Notes under the pieces: generated by a model
The model's database searches: none
Seen by the model: the letters and a program-made list of their open reading frames with translations, nothing else
Told to the model about the DNA's origin: nothing
From: Micromonospora fulviviridis
GTDB lineage: Bacteria; Actinomycetota; Actinomycetes; Mycobacteriales; Micromonosporaceae
DNA: 64,000 bases
NCBI RefSeq assembly: GCF_014648395.1
Contig: NZ_BMRA01000005.1
Location: forward strand, 509,100-573,099
Direction: 5' to 3'
In this document: piece after piece, positions 23,311 through 31,450 of the stretch
Layout of the letters: the number at the start of each line of letters is the position of its first letter
Numbering within the stretch: position 1 is the stretch's first letter
Made by a program: the position numbers and the translations under genes

Positions 23311-24294
23311 ATGCTGGCACCGCTGGGACTCGACCCCGTCGAGGAGGAGATCTACCGGCAGCTCATCGCGTCCCGGCGGGCGTGCGCCGCCGAACTCGCC
23401 GCCGCCACCGGCCGCTCCGACGCGGCGGTCCGGTCCGCTCTCGCCGGTCTGGTCGAGCGCGGGTTGACCGGTACACCCGGGGACGCCCCCGCCGACGGCG
23501 ACCCGGTCTTCGTGCCGGCGCCGCCCGCCGTGGCCCTCAACGCCCTGCTGCGGCAGCGCCAGGACGACCTGCGGCAGGCCGAGTCCGACGTCGCCGCGCT
23601 GGCCGAGCAGTACCGCACCGCCGACCTGGCCCCGGGCGTCATCGAGGTGATCGCCGACATCGACACCGTCCGGCGCCGCTTCTTCCAGATCCAGGAGGCG
23701 GCGCGCCACGAGGTGCTCTCCATGGTGCCGCCCGACCTGCGGGTCGTCCCGCACCGGGAGAACACCGCCGAGCGGGTGAGCATGAAGCGGGGCGTCCGCT
23801 ACCGGGCCCTGCTGGACCGGCGGGCGCTGAGCGCGCCCGACATGCAGGCCGACATCCGCGCCAGCATGGCGCTCGGCCAGGAGATCCGCATCGTCGACGC
23901 CGTGCCGGTCAAGATGATGATCGTGGACGGCGAGATCGCCATGCTGCCGCTGCACCACGACGCCGACGGCTCGCCGGCCTCCATCCTGGTGCACCGCAGT
24001 GGACCGCTCGCCGCGCTGGTCGCGTTCTTCGAGTCGGCGTGGGAGCGGGCGTACCCGCTGCGGCCCGCCCCGGCCCCGGACGAGGTCGCCGAGCTGTCCG
24101 GCGGCGAGCTGACGGACGAGCACATGCAGGTGCTGGCGCTGCTGCTCTCCGGCCAGACCGACCAGGCCATCGCCACCCAGCTGGAGATCTCGCTGCGGAC
24201 GGTGCACCGCCGGATCCGCCAGCTCATGGACGCGGCCGGGGTCGAGACCCGGGTCCAGCTCGGCTGGGCCGCCGCCCGCAACGGCTGGGCCTGA
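23311..24294 (+). CDS. TrmB-like/LuxR hybrid transcriptional regulator
   Basis: A 327-aa regulator with two DNA-binding-like ends. Residues about 5-60 form a TrmB-type winged helix (LDPVEEEIYRQLIASR, then AAVRSALAGLVERGL), followed by a short coiled coil (RQRQDDLRQAESDVAALAEQ), a central PLD-like sensor region (to about 250), and a C-terminal LuxR/NarL helix-turn-helix (about 262-325, with LALLLSGQTDQAIATQLEISLRTVHRRIRQLMDAAGV). Such proteins are frequent in actinomycetes and their ligands are unknown. It lies 88 bp after the subtilase gene but beyond a terminator hairpin, so it is probably expressed separately. The start is the only ATG that gives the full N-terminal domain; its binding site is weak. 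Confidence 0.82.
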   Translation: MLAPLGLDPVEEEIYRQLIASRRACAAELAAATGRSDAAVRSALAGLVERGLTGTPGDAPADGDPVFVPAPPAVALNALLRQRQDDLRQAESDVAALAEQYRTADLAPGVIEVIADIDTVRRRFFQIQEAARHEVLSMVPPDLRVVPHRENTAERVSMKRGVRYRALLDRRALSAPDMQADIRASMALGQEIRIVDAVPVKMMIVDGEIAMLPLHHDADGSPASILVHRSGPLAALVAFFESAWERAYPLRPAPAPDEVAELSGGELTDEHMQVLALLLSGQTDQAIATQLEISLRTVHRRIRQLMDAAGVETRVQLGWAAARNGWA

Positions 24295-24319
24295 GGCGGG
24301 GAGTCCGCGGGATGCGAAA

Positions 24320-24344
24320 AAGCCCGGGCCAGCGGCCCGGGCTT
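24320..24344. terminator. Intrinsic terminator of tRNA-Arg, also usable by regulator gene
   Basis: An 11-bp stem (24320-24330 with 24334-24344) and a 3-nt loop. On the minus strand it is followed by a run of five T, so it is a classical terminator for the tRNA. On the plus strand it follows the regulator stop by 25 bp. Confidence 0.75.
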
Positions 24345-24355
24345 CCTCCTGTCTG

Positions 24356-24427
24356 TGCCCCCGGCAGGATTCGAACCTGCGCCCCCGCCTCCGGAGGGCG
24401 GTGCTCTATCCCCTGAGCTACGGGGGC
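24356..24427 (-). tRNA. tRNA-Arg (anticodon CCG)
   Basis: A 72-nt cloverleaf: acceptor GCCCCCG/CGGGGGC, D stem GCTC/GAGC, anticodon stem CCGCC/GGCGG with loop CTCCGGA (anticodon CCG, reading CGG), a 4-nt variable loop and T arm GCAGG-TTCGAAT-CCTGC. The discriminator is A and CCA is not encoded. A TACTCT -10 (24442-24447, minus strand) lies upstream. Confidence 0.95.
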
Positions 24428-24501
24428 TCAGCGACCCGAGAAGAGTAGCAAACGCCGTCCCGGATCACCGAATCGGCACCCCGCGCGCCGATCTTCGTGG
24501 A

Positions 24502-25266
24502 TCAGGCGGCGGCCACGGGGCGACCGCAGCTGGGCAGCGGGTGCAGCACGATGCGGCGCGGCAGGCGGCGGGGCCACTCGTTGCGCGGCCAGGAGCCGTC
24601 GACGATCAGGTGCACCGTGCGCTCGTCGGCGCCGCTGAGCCGCAGCACGAAGTCGCGGGGGAGCGGCGGGTCGACCGTGGGAGTCGTGATCATGAAGCGC
24701 ACCCGGCCCCGGGACGAGACCGCGGAGATCACGTCGGCCGCCGGCATGGTCCCCCGCAGGCGTACGCGGCCGATCCAGTAGACGTCCGCGGCGTGCTCCT
24801 GGGCGGCCCGGGTGATCGACGGGTACTCGCTGCGTACCCAGCGCTCGACCGCGCCGACGCAGAGCCCGCAGGCCCGCTCGCGGGGCTCCCGCGGACCCAA
24901 CCCCCAGGCCCGCAGGTACGCCCCGACCGTGCCGGCGTCCATGGTCAGCTCGAACTGGCGCTCGATGAGGGTGGTCAGGCTCTGCCGCGTCCAGAGCTCC
25001 TCGTCCAGGCCGAACTCGTCGGGGTGGACGCCCCGCAGCACGTCGATCAGTTCGAGTTCCTGTTCGCGACTGAGCGTTCCCGGCTCGCCCTGCCGCAGTC
25101 CGCGACGGACGGCTGCCACCGCCCCGTCACCGCCGATGGTGTGGCGTCGGCACCAGCTGGTCACCGACCGCCCTGCGTCTCTGAGTGCAACCCCCACGTC
25201 CTGCGCAACGAGCCCGAATCGCAACTGGTCACGATATGTGGGGAGAAAAGTCTCCAAGCAGCGCAA
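24502..25266 (-). CDS. IS630-transposase-derived protein, likely domesticated or decayed
   Basis: A 254-aa protein with the layout of an IS630-type transposase. It has an N-terminal HTH-like stretch (about 17-45), a winged helix (GTLSREQELELIDVL ... LTTLIERQFELTMDAGTVGAYLRAWGL, about 62-125), and a shortened DDE-like domain recognisable by DVISAVSSRGRVRFM and VHLIVDGSW. The first catalytic element, normally W-x-D-E-x-G, reads as VYWIGRVRLRG without acidic residues, and the protein ends before the third (P-E-L-N-P-x-E). Only the Asp of LIVDG remains. Transposition activity is therefore not expected, yet the frame is intact over its whole length. It may now be a DNA-binding regulator. The start at 25266 is tentative. 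No terminal inverted repeats were found. Confidence 0.65.
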   Translation of the reverse strand: MRCLETFLPTYRDQLRFGLVAQDVGVALRDAGRSVTSWCRRHTIGGDGAVAAVRRGLRQGEPGTLSREQELELIDVLRGVHPDEFGLDEELWTRQSLTTLIERQFELTMDAGTVGAYLRAWGLGPREPRERACGLCVGAVERWVRSEYPSITRAAQEHAADVYWIGRVRLRGTMPAADVISAVSSRGRVRFMITTPTVDPPLPRDFVLRLSGADERTVHLIVDGSWPRNEWPRRLPRRIVLHPLPSCGRPVAAA

Positions 25267-25283
25267 TGGGTTGTACCACCCAA

Positions 25284-25307
25284 ACCGTTATAAAGCGGCA
25301 TAACGGT
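25284..25307. promoter_or_regulatory. AT-rich palindrome upstream of IS630-derived gene
   Basis: A perfect 8-bp inverted repeat, ACCGTTAT-N8-ATAACGGT, 17 bp upstream of the gene start and overlapping a TATAAC-like -10 on the minus strand. It has the form of an operator, possibly for the gene's own HTH protein. Confidence 0.5.
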
Positions 25308-25329
25308 CACGGGCCCGGCCCGGGTACAC

Positions 25330-25363
25330 GAAGGGCCCGCGTCGCAAACGACACGGGCCCTTC
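25330..25363 (-). terminator. Hairpin at the 3' end of the region following the DUF305 gene
   Basis: Stem GAAGGGCCCG/CGGGCCCTTC (25330-25339, 25354-25363) plus an inner GTCG/CGAC with loop CAAA. It lies 14 bp after the DUF305 stop on the minus strand. Confidence 0.65.
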
Positions 25364-25377
25364 CGTACGAGCAGGTG

Positions 25378-26049
25378 TTACAGGGTGCCGCCCAGGCGCT
25401 TGAGCGCCGCCGTGAGGTTGGTCAGGTCGTTCTGCTGGGTGTTCTTCATGACCTGCGCGACCGCCAGCACGTCGTCGTCGTGCCCCTGGTCGAGGATCCC
25501 GTCGATCATGTGCACCCCGCCGACGTGGTGCCGGATCATCATCTGCAGGAACAGCACGTCGAACTCGCGTCCGGTGGAGGCCTTCAGCTTCGCCATCTCC
25601 TCCGGCGTCGCCATGCCCGGCATCAGCCCGTTCTTCACCGCCGCGCCGTCCGACATCCAGGCCATCGGCGGCTCGTTCCCGGTCGGGTCGAGCTTCCAGG
25701 AGCGCAGCCAGGTCTGCATGGTGCCGATCTCGCCCTGCTGCCCGGTGGCGATGTCGCCGCCCATCTGGCGTACCTCCGGGTCCTGACCCTGCCGGAACGC
25801 CAACAGCCCCATGGCCACCGCCTGCGCGTGGTGGGCCGTCATGTCCCTGGCGAAGCCCGCCTCGGCCGAGTTGTCGCCGGGGCGGGTGAGCGTCGGGGTG
25901 AGCAGGCCGCCCGCGTAGCCGAGGAGGAGACCGACCACGACGGCGGCGGCCAGGGCCAGGGCGCCGAAGCGCCGCGCGGCCCCCCGGCCACCGTCACCGG
26001 TGTCCGGGGCCTCGTCGTGCTCGGTGTCCGTCGTCACGGCGGCGGTCAT
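25378..26049 (-). CDS. DUF305 family secreted/membrane-anchored protein
   Basis: A 223-aa protein of the DUF305 family (ferritin-like four-helix fold, often associated with copper handling). An N-terminal TM segment (about 29-50) anchors it outside the cell. Two His-rich motifs mark the family: FARDMTAHHAQAVAM (about 66-80) and MMIRHHVGGVHM (about 170-181); paired Met and His residues could bind metal. The metal and role are not established. The start follows a GAGGA binding site and the gene lies 10 bp after the DUF3105 gene, so they form an operon. Confidence 0.87.
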   Translation of the reverse strand: MTAAVTTDTEHDEAPDTGDGGRGAARRFGALALAAAVVVGLLLGYAGGLLTPTLTRPGDNSAEAGFARDMTAHHAQAVAMGLLAFRQGQDPEVRQMGGDIATGQQGEIGTMQTWLRSWKLDPTGNEPPMAWMSDGAAVKNGLMPGMATPEEMAKLKASTGREFDVLFLQMMIRHHVGGVHMIDGILDQGHDDDVLAVAQVMKNTQQNDLTNLTAALKRLGGTL

Positions 26050-26059
26050 CGCGGCGTCC

Positions 26060-26881
26060 TCACTGCGTGGGCTGCTCGGGCATGTTGTTGGGGAGGTTGT
26101 CCCGCGGGGTGGTGCCGGTGGCGGTGACGCCCTGGTCGCAGAGCGCGGTCGGGCCCTCGATGGAGGCGTTCACCCGCAGGGTCTTGATGAACTCGTCGAT
26201 CCGGCCGTCGTCGGCGTTGTCGACCTTGAGCTGGAAGCCCCACGCCTGGAGGGAGATCGGCTTGTCCAGCCCCTCGTACGGGCTGAGCATGAGCTTCTCC
26301 TTGCCCTGCACCTTGGCCTTGAGCTTCTCCACCTGGTCGGCGGGCAGGTCCGGGCGGTAGGTGATCCAGACGGTGCCGTGCTCCAGGCTGTGCACCGCGT
26401 GCTCGTTGGCGATCGGGGCGTCGTAGACGTCGCCCATGCAGTTCTGCCAGGCCTGGTTGTGCGGGCCGGCGACCGGCGGGCTCACGTCGTACTTGATCGT
26501 GCCCGGCTGGTGGTTGCCGCCCTTGACCAGGTTCTTGTCCTTCTTGCGGAAGTCGACGATGCCGTTGATCGCGTCGGCCCGCTTCTGCCACGGCTGCGAG
26601 CCCTGGTAGACCGCCCACGCCCCGACACCGATGATGCCGACGGCCAACACGCCCACCGCGACGAACAGGGCGATCGGACCCCACGAGCGACCCTGGCTGA
26701 CCTTCACCGGGGTGACCGGCTTGCGGCCCTTGCCACCGGTCTGCCGGGTGGTGCCCTTGCCGGCCCCGGCCTTGCCGCCGGCGGGCTTGTCGGCAGCGGC
26801 GGGCCGGCCGGCGGCCGGCTTCTTGCCGGTGCTGACCACGGTCGGACGGCGTTCCGGGCCGCCCGGGGTGCTGATGCTCAT
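26060..26881 (-). CDS. DUF3105 family membrane-anchored protein
   Basis: A 273-aa protein with a Lys/Gly/Ala-rich cytoplasmic N-terminus (1-65), one TM helix (about 70-92) and an extracytoplasmic DUF3105 domain (about 100-260). The domain shows PPVAGPHNQAWQNCM with its conserved His and Cys and NEHAVHSLEHGTVWI with a His cluster, suggesting a metal site. The family has no proven function but often occurs beside DUF305, as here. It is the first gene of the pair and is divergent from argS, with a GAGG binding site about 8 nt upstream of the start. Confidence 0.85.
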   Translation of the reverse strand: MSISTPGGPERRPTVVSTGKKPAAGRPAAADKPAGGKAGAGKGTTRQTGGKGRKPVTPVKVSQGRSWGPIALFVAVGVLAVGIIGVGAWAVYQGSQPWQKRADAINGIVDFRKKDKNLVKGGNHQPGTIKYDVSPPVAGPHNQAWQNCMGDVYDAPIANEHAVHSLEHGTVWITYRPDLPADQVEKLKAKVQGKEKLMLSPYEGLDKPISLQAWGFQLKVDNADDGRIDEFIKTLRVNASIEGPTALCDQGVTATGTTPRDNLPNNMPEQPTQ

Positions 26882-26967
26882 CGTGCCTCGTCAGGTCGGT
26901 CGGTCAGGGAGCCGCGGGGCCGGTTCACATGCTGGGTCGCCGCCGCGGGTGCCGAGTCTACCCCCGA

Positions 26968-26973
26968 TAACAT
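26968..26973 (+). promoter_or_regulatory. -10 element of the argS-lysA-hom leaderless promoter
   Basis: TAACAT lies exactly 6 nt before the GTG start of argS. No Shine-Dalgarno sequence precedes the gene. Confidence 0.55.
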
Positions 26974-26979
26974 GGTTCG

Positions 26980-28644
26980 GTGACTCCCGCAGAACTCGCC
27001 GAGGTCGTCCTCTCCGCAGCCCACGCCGTCTTCGAAGACCGGGGCCTGGATCGCTCCGCGCTGCCCGCGCAGACCACCGTCGAGCGACCCCGCAGCCCCG
27101 AGCACGGCGACTACGCCTCGACGCTGGCGCTGCAGCTCAGCAAGAAGGTCGGCGTGCCCCCGCGGGAGCTGGCCGCCGCCCTGGCCGACCAGCTGGGCCG
27201 GGCACCGGGGATCAAGTCGGTGGAGATCGCCGGCCCGGGCTTCCTCAACATCCGGCTCGACGCGGCCGCCGCCGGCCAGCTCGCCAAGGTCATCGTCGAG
27301 GCGGGCCCGGAGTACGGCCGCAGCGACGCCCTCGCCGGCCAGCGGATCAACCTGGAGTTCGTCTCGGCGAACCCGACCGGCCCGGTGCACATCGGCGGGG
27401 TCCGCTGGGCGGCCGTCGGTGACGCGCTCAGCCGGCTGCTCCGCGCCACCGGCGCCGAGGTCGGCACCGAGTACTACTTCAACGACGCCGGCTCCCAGAT
27501 CGACCGGTTCGCCCGCTCGCTGCTCGCCGCCGCCCAGGGCCAGCCGGCCCCGGAGGACGGCTACGGGGGCGCGTACATCGCGGAGATCGCGGCCGAGGTG
27601 GTCAAGCGCCGGCCCGAGGTGCTGGACCTGGCCGAGGCCGCCGCCCAGGAGGTGTTCCGGGTCGAGGGCGTCGAGCTGATGTTCGCCGAGATCAAGTCGT
27701 CACTGCGCGACTTCGGCGTCGAGTTCGACACCTACTTCAACGAGAAGGACCTGCACGACCGGGGCGAGCTGGACAAGGCCCTCGACCGGCTGCGGGAGCA
27801 GGGCCACCTCTACGAGTCCGAGGGCGCCACCTGGCTGCGCACCACCGACTTCGGCGACGACAAGGACCGGGTGCTGCGCAAGTCCAACGGCGAGTGGACC
27901 TACTTCGCCGCCGACTGCGCCTACTACCTGGACAAGCGCGAGCGCGGCTTCGAGCGCGTGGTGATCATGCTGGGCGCCGACCACCACGGCTACATCGGCC
28001 GGATGAAGGCCATGGCCGCCTGCTTCGGCGACGACCCGGACCGCAACCTGGAGATCCTCATCGGCCAGCTGGTCAACCTGCTCCGCGACGGCGCCCCGGT
28101 GCGGATGAGCAAGCGGGCCGGCACCGTGGTCACCCTGGAGGACCTGGTCGACGCGATCGGCGTGGACGCCTCCCGCTACGCGCTGGCCCGCTACTCCAGC
28201 GACTCGCCCATCGACATCGACGTGGAGCTGTGGACGCGGGCCACCCGCGACAACCCGGTCTACTACGTGCAGTACGTGGCCGCCCGCACGGCCAGCGTCG
28301 GCCGCAACGCCGCCGAGGTCGGGCTGACCCGGGGTGAGGCCGACGCGTTCCACGCCGAGCTGCTCTCCCATGAGAAGGAGAACGAGCTGCTCAAGGCGCT
28401 CGCCGAGTTCCCCGCCGTGGTCTCCTCGGCGGCCGAGCTGCGCGGTCCGCACCTGGTCGCCCGCTACCTGGAGCGGCTGGCCGGCGCCTACCACCGGTTC
28501 TACGACAACTGCCGGATCCTGCCGCGTGGCGACGAGGAGGTCACCGACCTGCACCGGGCCCGCCTCTGGCTGAACGACGCCACCCGGGTGGTCATCGCCA
28601 ACGGCCTGCGCCTGCTCGGCGTCTCGGCCCCGGAGCGGATGTAA
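26980..28644 (+). CDS. argS: Arginyl-tRNA synthetase
   Basis: Class I aminoacyl-tRNA synthetase of 554 aa that charges tRNA-Arg. The N-terminal additional domain (about 1-100) that contacts the tRNA D-loop is followed by the catalytic domain, with the HIGH-like motif PTGPVHIGG (His137) and the KMSK-like loop VRMSKRAG (Lys378), and the C-terminal anticodon-binding domain ending in NGLRLLGVSAPERM, the normal ArgRS ending. Length is typical. The GTG start at 26980 is fixed by the -10 element 6 nt upstream. It heads an operon: its TAA overlaps the lysA ATG by one base (TAATG). Confidence 0.97.
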   Translation: MTPAELAEVVLSAAHAVFEDRGLDRSALPAQTTVERPRSPEHGDYASTLALQLSKKVGVPPRELAAALADQLGRAPGIKSVEIAGPGFLNIRLDAAAAGQLAKVIVEAGPEYGRSDALAGQRINLEFVSANPTGPVHIGGVRWAAVGDALSRLLRATGAEVGTEYYFNDAGSQIDRFARSLLAAAQGQPAPEDGYGGAYIAEIAAEVVKRRPEVLDLAEAAAQEVFRVEGVELMFAEIKSSLRDFGVEFDTYFNEKDLHDRGELDKALDRLREQGHLYESEGATWLRTTDFGDDKDRVLRKSNGEWTYFAADCAYYLDKRERGFERVVIMLGADHHGYIGRMKAMAACFGDDPDRNLEILIGQLVNLLRDGAPVRMSKRAGTVVTLEDLVDAIGVDASRYALARYSSDSPIDIDVELWTRATRDNPVYYVQYVAARTASVGRNAAEVGLTRGEADAFHAELLSHEKENELLKALAEFPAVVSSAAELRGPHLVARYLERLAGAYHRFYDNCRILPRGDEEVTDLHRARLWLNDATRVVIANGLRLLGVSAPERM

Positions 28645-30029
28645 TGCGGGCGCACGAGGCCGGTGCCCTGCACGGCGACATCGGCAACCGGGGGCCGGCC
28701 TGGCTGCGTCCGCCGGTCGACGTCAACGACCTGGTCCCGCAGCTCTGGCCGCGCAACGTGGCGCGCGGCGCGGGCGGCGCGCTGGCGGTCGCCGGCCTGG
28801 ACGTCCGCGACCTGGCCGCCGAGTTCGGCACCCCGGTGTACGTGCTCGACGAGGACGACCTGCGCGCCCGCAGCCGCGAGTTCCGCGACGCCTTCCCCGA
28901 CGCCGACGTCTACTACGCCGGCAAGGCGTTCCTCTGCCGCGCGGTGGTGCGGATGATCGCCGAGGAGGGTCTGTTCCTCGACGTCTGCACCGGGGGTGAG
29001 CTGGCCACCGCGCTGTCGGCCGGCATGGAGCCTGCGCGGATCGGCTTCCACGGCAACAACAAGTCCGTGGCGGAGCTGACCCGGGCCGTGGACGCCGGGG
29101 TGGGCCGCATCATCGTCGACTCGTTCGCCGAGATCGACCGGCTCACGGCGCTCGCCCGCGAGCGCGGCGTACGCCCGAGGGTGCTGGTCCGGGTGACGGT
29201 CGGCGTGGAGGCGCACACCCACGAGTTCATCGCCACCGCGCACGAGGACCAGAAGTTCGGCTTCTCCCTCGCGGGCGGGGCGGCCGCCGCGGCCGCCTTC
29301 AAGATCCTCGACGAGGACGTTCTGGAGCTGCGCGGGCTGCACTCGCACATCGGCTCGCAGATCTTCGACGCCAGCGGCTTCGAGGTCTCCGCCCGCCGGG
29401 TGCTGGCCCTCCAGGCGCAGATCCGCGACGCGCGGGGGGTCGAGCTGCCCGAGCTGGACCTGGGCGGCGGCTTCGGCATCGCGTACACCACGCAGGACGA
29501 CCCGGCCACGCCGCACGAGCTGGCCAAGCGGCTGCGCAAGATCGTCGACGGGGAGTGCGCCGCGGAGAAGCTGGCCGTGCCGCACCTGTCCATCGAGCCG
29601 GGCCGGGCCATCGTCGGGCCGGCCGTGTTCACCCTCTACGAGGTGGGCACGGTGAAGGACGTCGACGGGATCCGCACCTACGTGAGCGTCGACGGGGGGA
29701 TGAGCGACAACATCCGCACCGCGCTCTACGACGCGTCCTACTCGGCGACGGTGGCCAACCGGGTGTCGGCCGCCGAGCCGATGCTCGCCCGCGTGGTGGG
29801 AAAGCACTGTGAGTCCGGGGACATCGTGGTGAAGGATGAATTCCTGCCCGCCGACGTGCAGCCCGGAGATCTTGTCGCGGTGCCCGGCACCGGGGCCTAC
29901 TGCCGGAGCATGGCCAGCAACTACAACCATGTCCCGCGGCCCCCGGTCGTCGCCGTCCGCGAGGGTCGGGCGCGGCTGATCGTCCGCCGGGAGACCGAAG
30001 ACGACCTGCTCGCATTGGATGTCGGATGA
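28644..30029 (+). CDS. lysA: Diaminopimelate decarboxylase
   Basis: A 461-aa PLP enzyme that decarboxylates meso-diaminopimelate to L-lysine, the last step of lysine synthesis. The PLP Lys94 is in DVYYAGKAFLC, the phosphate-binding Gly-rich loop is LGGGFGIAY, and the second-subunit active-site Cys is in HCESGD. Fold-type III barrel plus C-terminal beta domain; length is usual for actinobacteria. The ATG overlaps the argS stop and its own stop overlaps the hom start (ATGA), so argS, lysA and hom are translationally coupled. Confidence 0.97.
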   Translation: MRAHEAGALHGDIGNRGPAWLRPPVDVNDLVPQLWPRNVARGAGGALAVAGLDVRDLAAEFGTPVYVLDEDDLRARSREFRDAFPDADVYYAGKAFLCRAVVRMIAEEGLFLDVCTGGELATALSAGMEPARIGFHGNNKSVAELTRAVDAGVGRIIVDSFAEIDRLTALARERGVRPRVLVRVTVGVEAHTHEFIATAHEDQKFGFSLAGGAAAAAAFKILDEDVLELRGLHSHIGSQIFDASGFEVSARRVLALQAQIRDARGVELPELDLGGGFGIAYTTQDDPATPHELAKRLRKIVDGECAAEKLAVPHLSIEPGRAIVGPAVFTLYEVGTVKDVDGIRTYVSVDGGMSDNIRTALYDASYSATVANRVSAAEPMLARVVGKHCESGDIVVKDEFLPADVQPGDLVAVPGTGAYCRSMASNYNHVPRPPVVAVREGRARLIVRRETEDDLLALDVG

Positions 30030-31336
30030 CCTCACCCGTTCGCTTGGCGCTGCTCGGCTGCGGCACGGTCGGCAGCGACGTCGTACGGCTGCTGCACGAG
30101 CAGTCCGCCGACCTCGCCGCCCGGATCGGCGCCCCGCTGGAGATCGCCGGCATCGCCGTCCGGCGGCTCGGCCGCGACCGCGGCGACCTGCCGGTCGACC
30201 CCGCCCTGTTCACCACCGACCCGCTCGGCCTGATCAAGCGGGACGACGTGGACGTCGTGGTGGAGGTCGTCGGCGGGATCGAGCCGGCGCGGACCTGGCT
30301 GGTCGAGGCCCTGCGCGCCGGCAAGAGCGTGGTCACCGCCAACAAGGCGCTGCTCGCCGAGGACGGCGCGACGCTGCACGACGCGGCCGCCGAGGGCGGG
30401 GCCGACCTCTACTACGAGGCCAGCGTCGCCGGGGCCATCCCGCTGCTGCGCCCGCTGCGCGAGTCGCTGCACGGGGACCGGATCAACCGGGTCACCGGCA
30501 TCGTCAACGGCACCACCAACTTCATCCTCTCCGCCATGGACGCCACCGGCGCCGGCTTCGCCGAGGCCCTCGAGGAGGCCACCGAGCTGGGATACGCCGA
30601 GGCCGACCCGACGGCCGACGTGGAGGGCTTCGACGCCGCCGCCAAGGCCGCCATCCTCGCGTCGCTGGCGTTCCACACCCGGGTCACCGCCGCCGACGTG
30701 CACCGCGAGGGCATCACCGAGGTGACCGCCGCCGACGTGGCCAGCGCCAAGGCCATGGGCTGCACCATCAAGCTGCTCTGCATCGCCGCCCGGGGCGCCG
30801 ACGCGGCCGGCCGCGAGACGGTCAGCGTCCGGGTGCATCCGGCGATGATCCCGCTGACCCACCCGCTGGCCAGCGTCGGCGACGCGTTCAACGCGGTCTT
30901 CGTCGAGGCGGAGGCGGCCGGGCAGCTGATGTTCTACGGCCGGGGCGCCGGTGGCGCGCCGACCGCCAGCGCCGTCCTCGGCGACGTGGTGGCGGTCGCC
31001 CGCAACCGCCTCGCCGGGGTGCACGCGGCCAGCGAGTCGGCGTACGCGGACCTGCCGGTGCGGCCGATGGGCGAGGCGCTGACCCGCTACCACATCAGCC
31101 TCGACGTGGCCGACCGCCCGGGTGTGCTGGAGGCGGTGGCCGGGGTCTTCGCCCGGCACGAGGTCTCCATCGCCACCGTGCGGCAGGGCCCGGCCGGCGG
31201 CGGCCCCGACGCCGAGCTGGTCATCGTCACCCACGTGGCGCCGGACGCCGCGCTCGCGGCCACCGTCGGCGAGCTGCGCGGGCTGGACATCGTCCGCTCG
31301 GTGACGAGCGTGCTGCGGGTCGAGGGCGGGGCGTAG
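30026..31336 (+). CDS. hom: Homoserine dehydrogenase
   Basis: A 436-aa NAD(P)H-dependent enzyme that reduces aspartate semialdehyde to homoserine, the branch point to threonine and methionine. Rossmann fingerprint LLGCGTVGSDV at residues 9-19; catalytic region with NKALLAEDGA and GIVNGTTNFIL; substrate loop GYAEADPTADVEGFDAA. A C-terminal ACT domain (about 355-430, YHISLDVADRPGVLEAVAGVF) provides feedback inhibition by threonine. It overlaps lysA by 4 bp. A 114-bp gap follows before thrC, so thrC may have an extra promoter. Confidence 0.97.
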   Translation: MTSPVRLALLGCGTVGSDVVRLLHEQSADLAARIGAPLEIAGIAVRRLGRDRGDLPVDPALFTTDPLGLIKRDDVDVVVEVVGGIEPARTWLVEALRAGKSVVTANKALLAEDGATLHDAAAEGGADLYYEASVAGAIPLLRPLRESLHGDRINRVTGIVNGTTNFILSAMDATGAGFAEALEEATELGYAEADPTADVEGFDAAAKAAILASLAFHTRVTAADVHREGITEVTAADVASAKAMGCTIKLLCIAARGADAAGRETVSVRVHPAMIPLTHPLASVGDAFNAVFVEAEAAGQLMFYGRGAGGAPTASAVLGDVVAVARNRLAGVHAASESAYADLPVRPMGEALTRYHISLDVADRPGVLEAVAGVFARHEVSIATVRQGPAGGGPDAELVIVTHVAPDAALAATVGELRGLDIVRSVTSVLRVEGGA

Positions 31337-31450
31337 CCACCCGTCCCGCCTGATGGTTATCCGGAGGTGTGCCGGCGGCCGGTCGGTAAGGCTGGTCCAC
31401 GCTGGTAGGGGCCCCGCGCCGACCGGGGCGGCAGAGGCGAGGAGTGCGAC

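Noticed and set aside
25284..25307. Palindrome as terminal inverted repeat of an insertion sequence
   Set aside because: Both arms lie on the same side of the IS630-like gene and no matching sequence is found beyond its 3' end (24428-24501).
24356..25377. Genomic island integrated at tRNA-Arg
   Set aside because: No integrase gene and no repeat of the tRNA 3' end were found nearby; the single IS630-derived gene is not enough.
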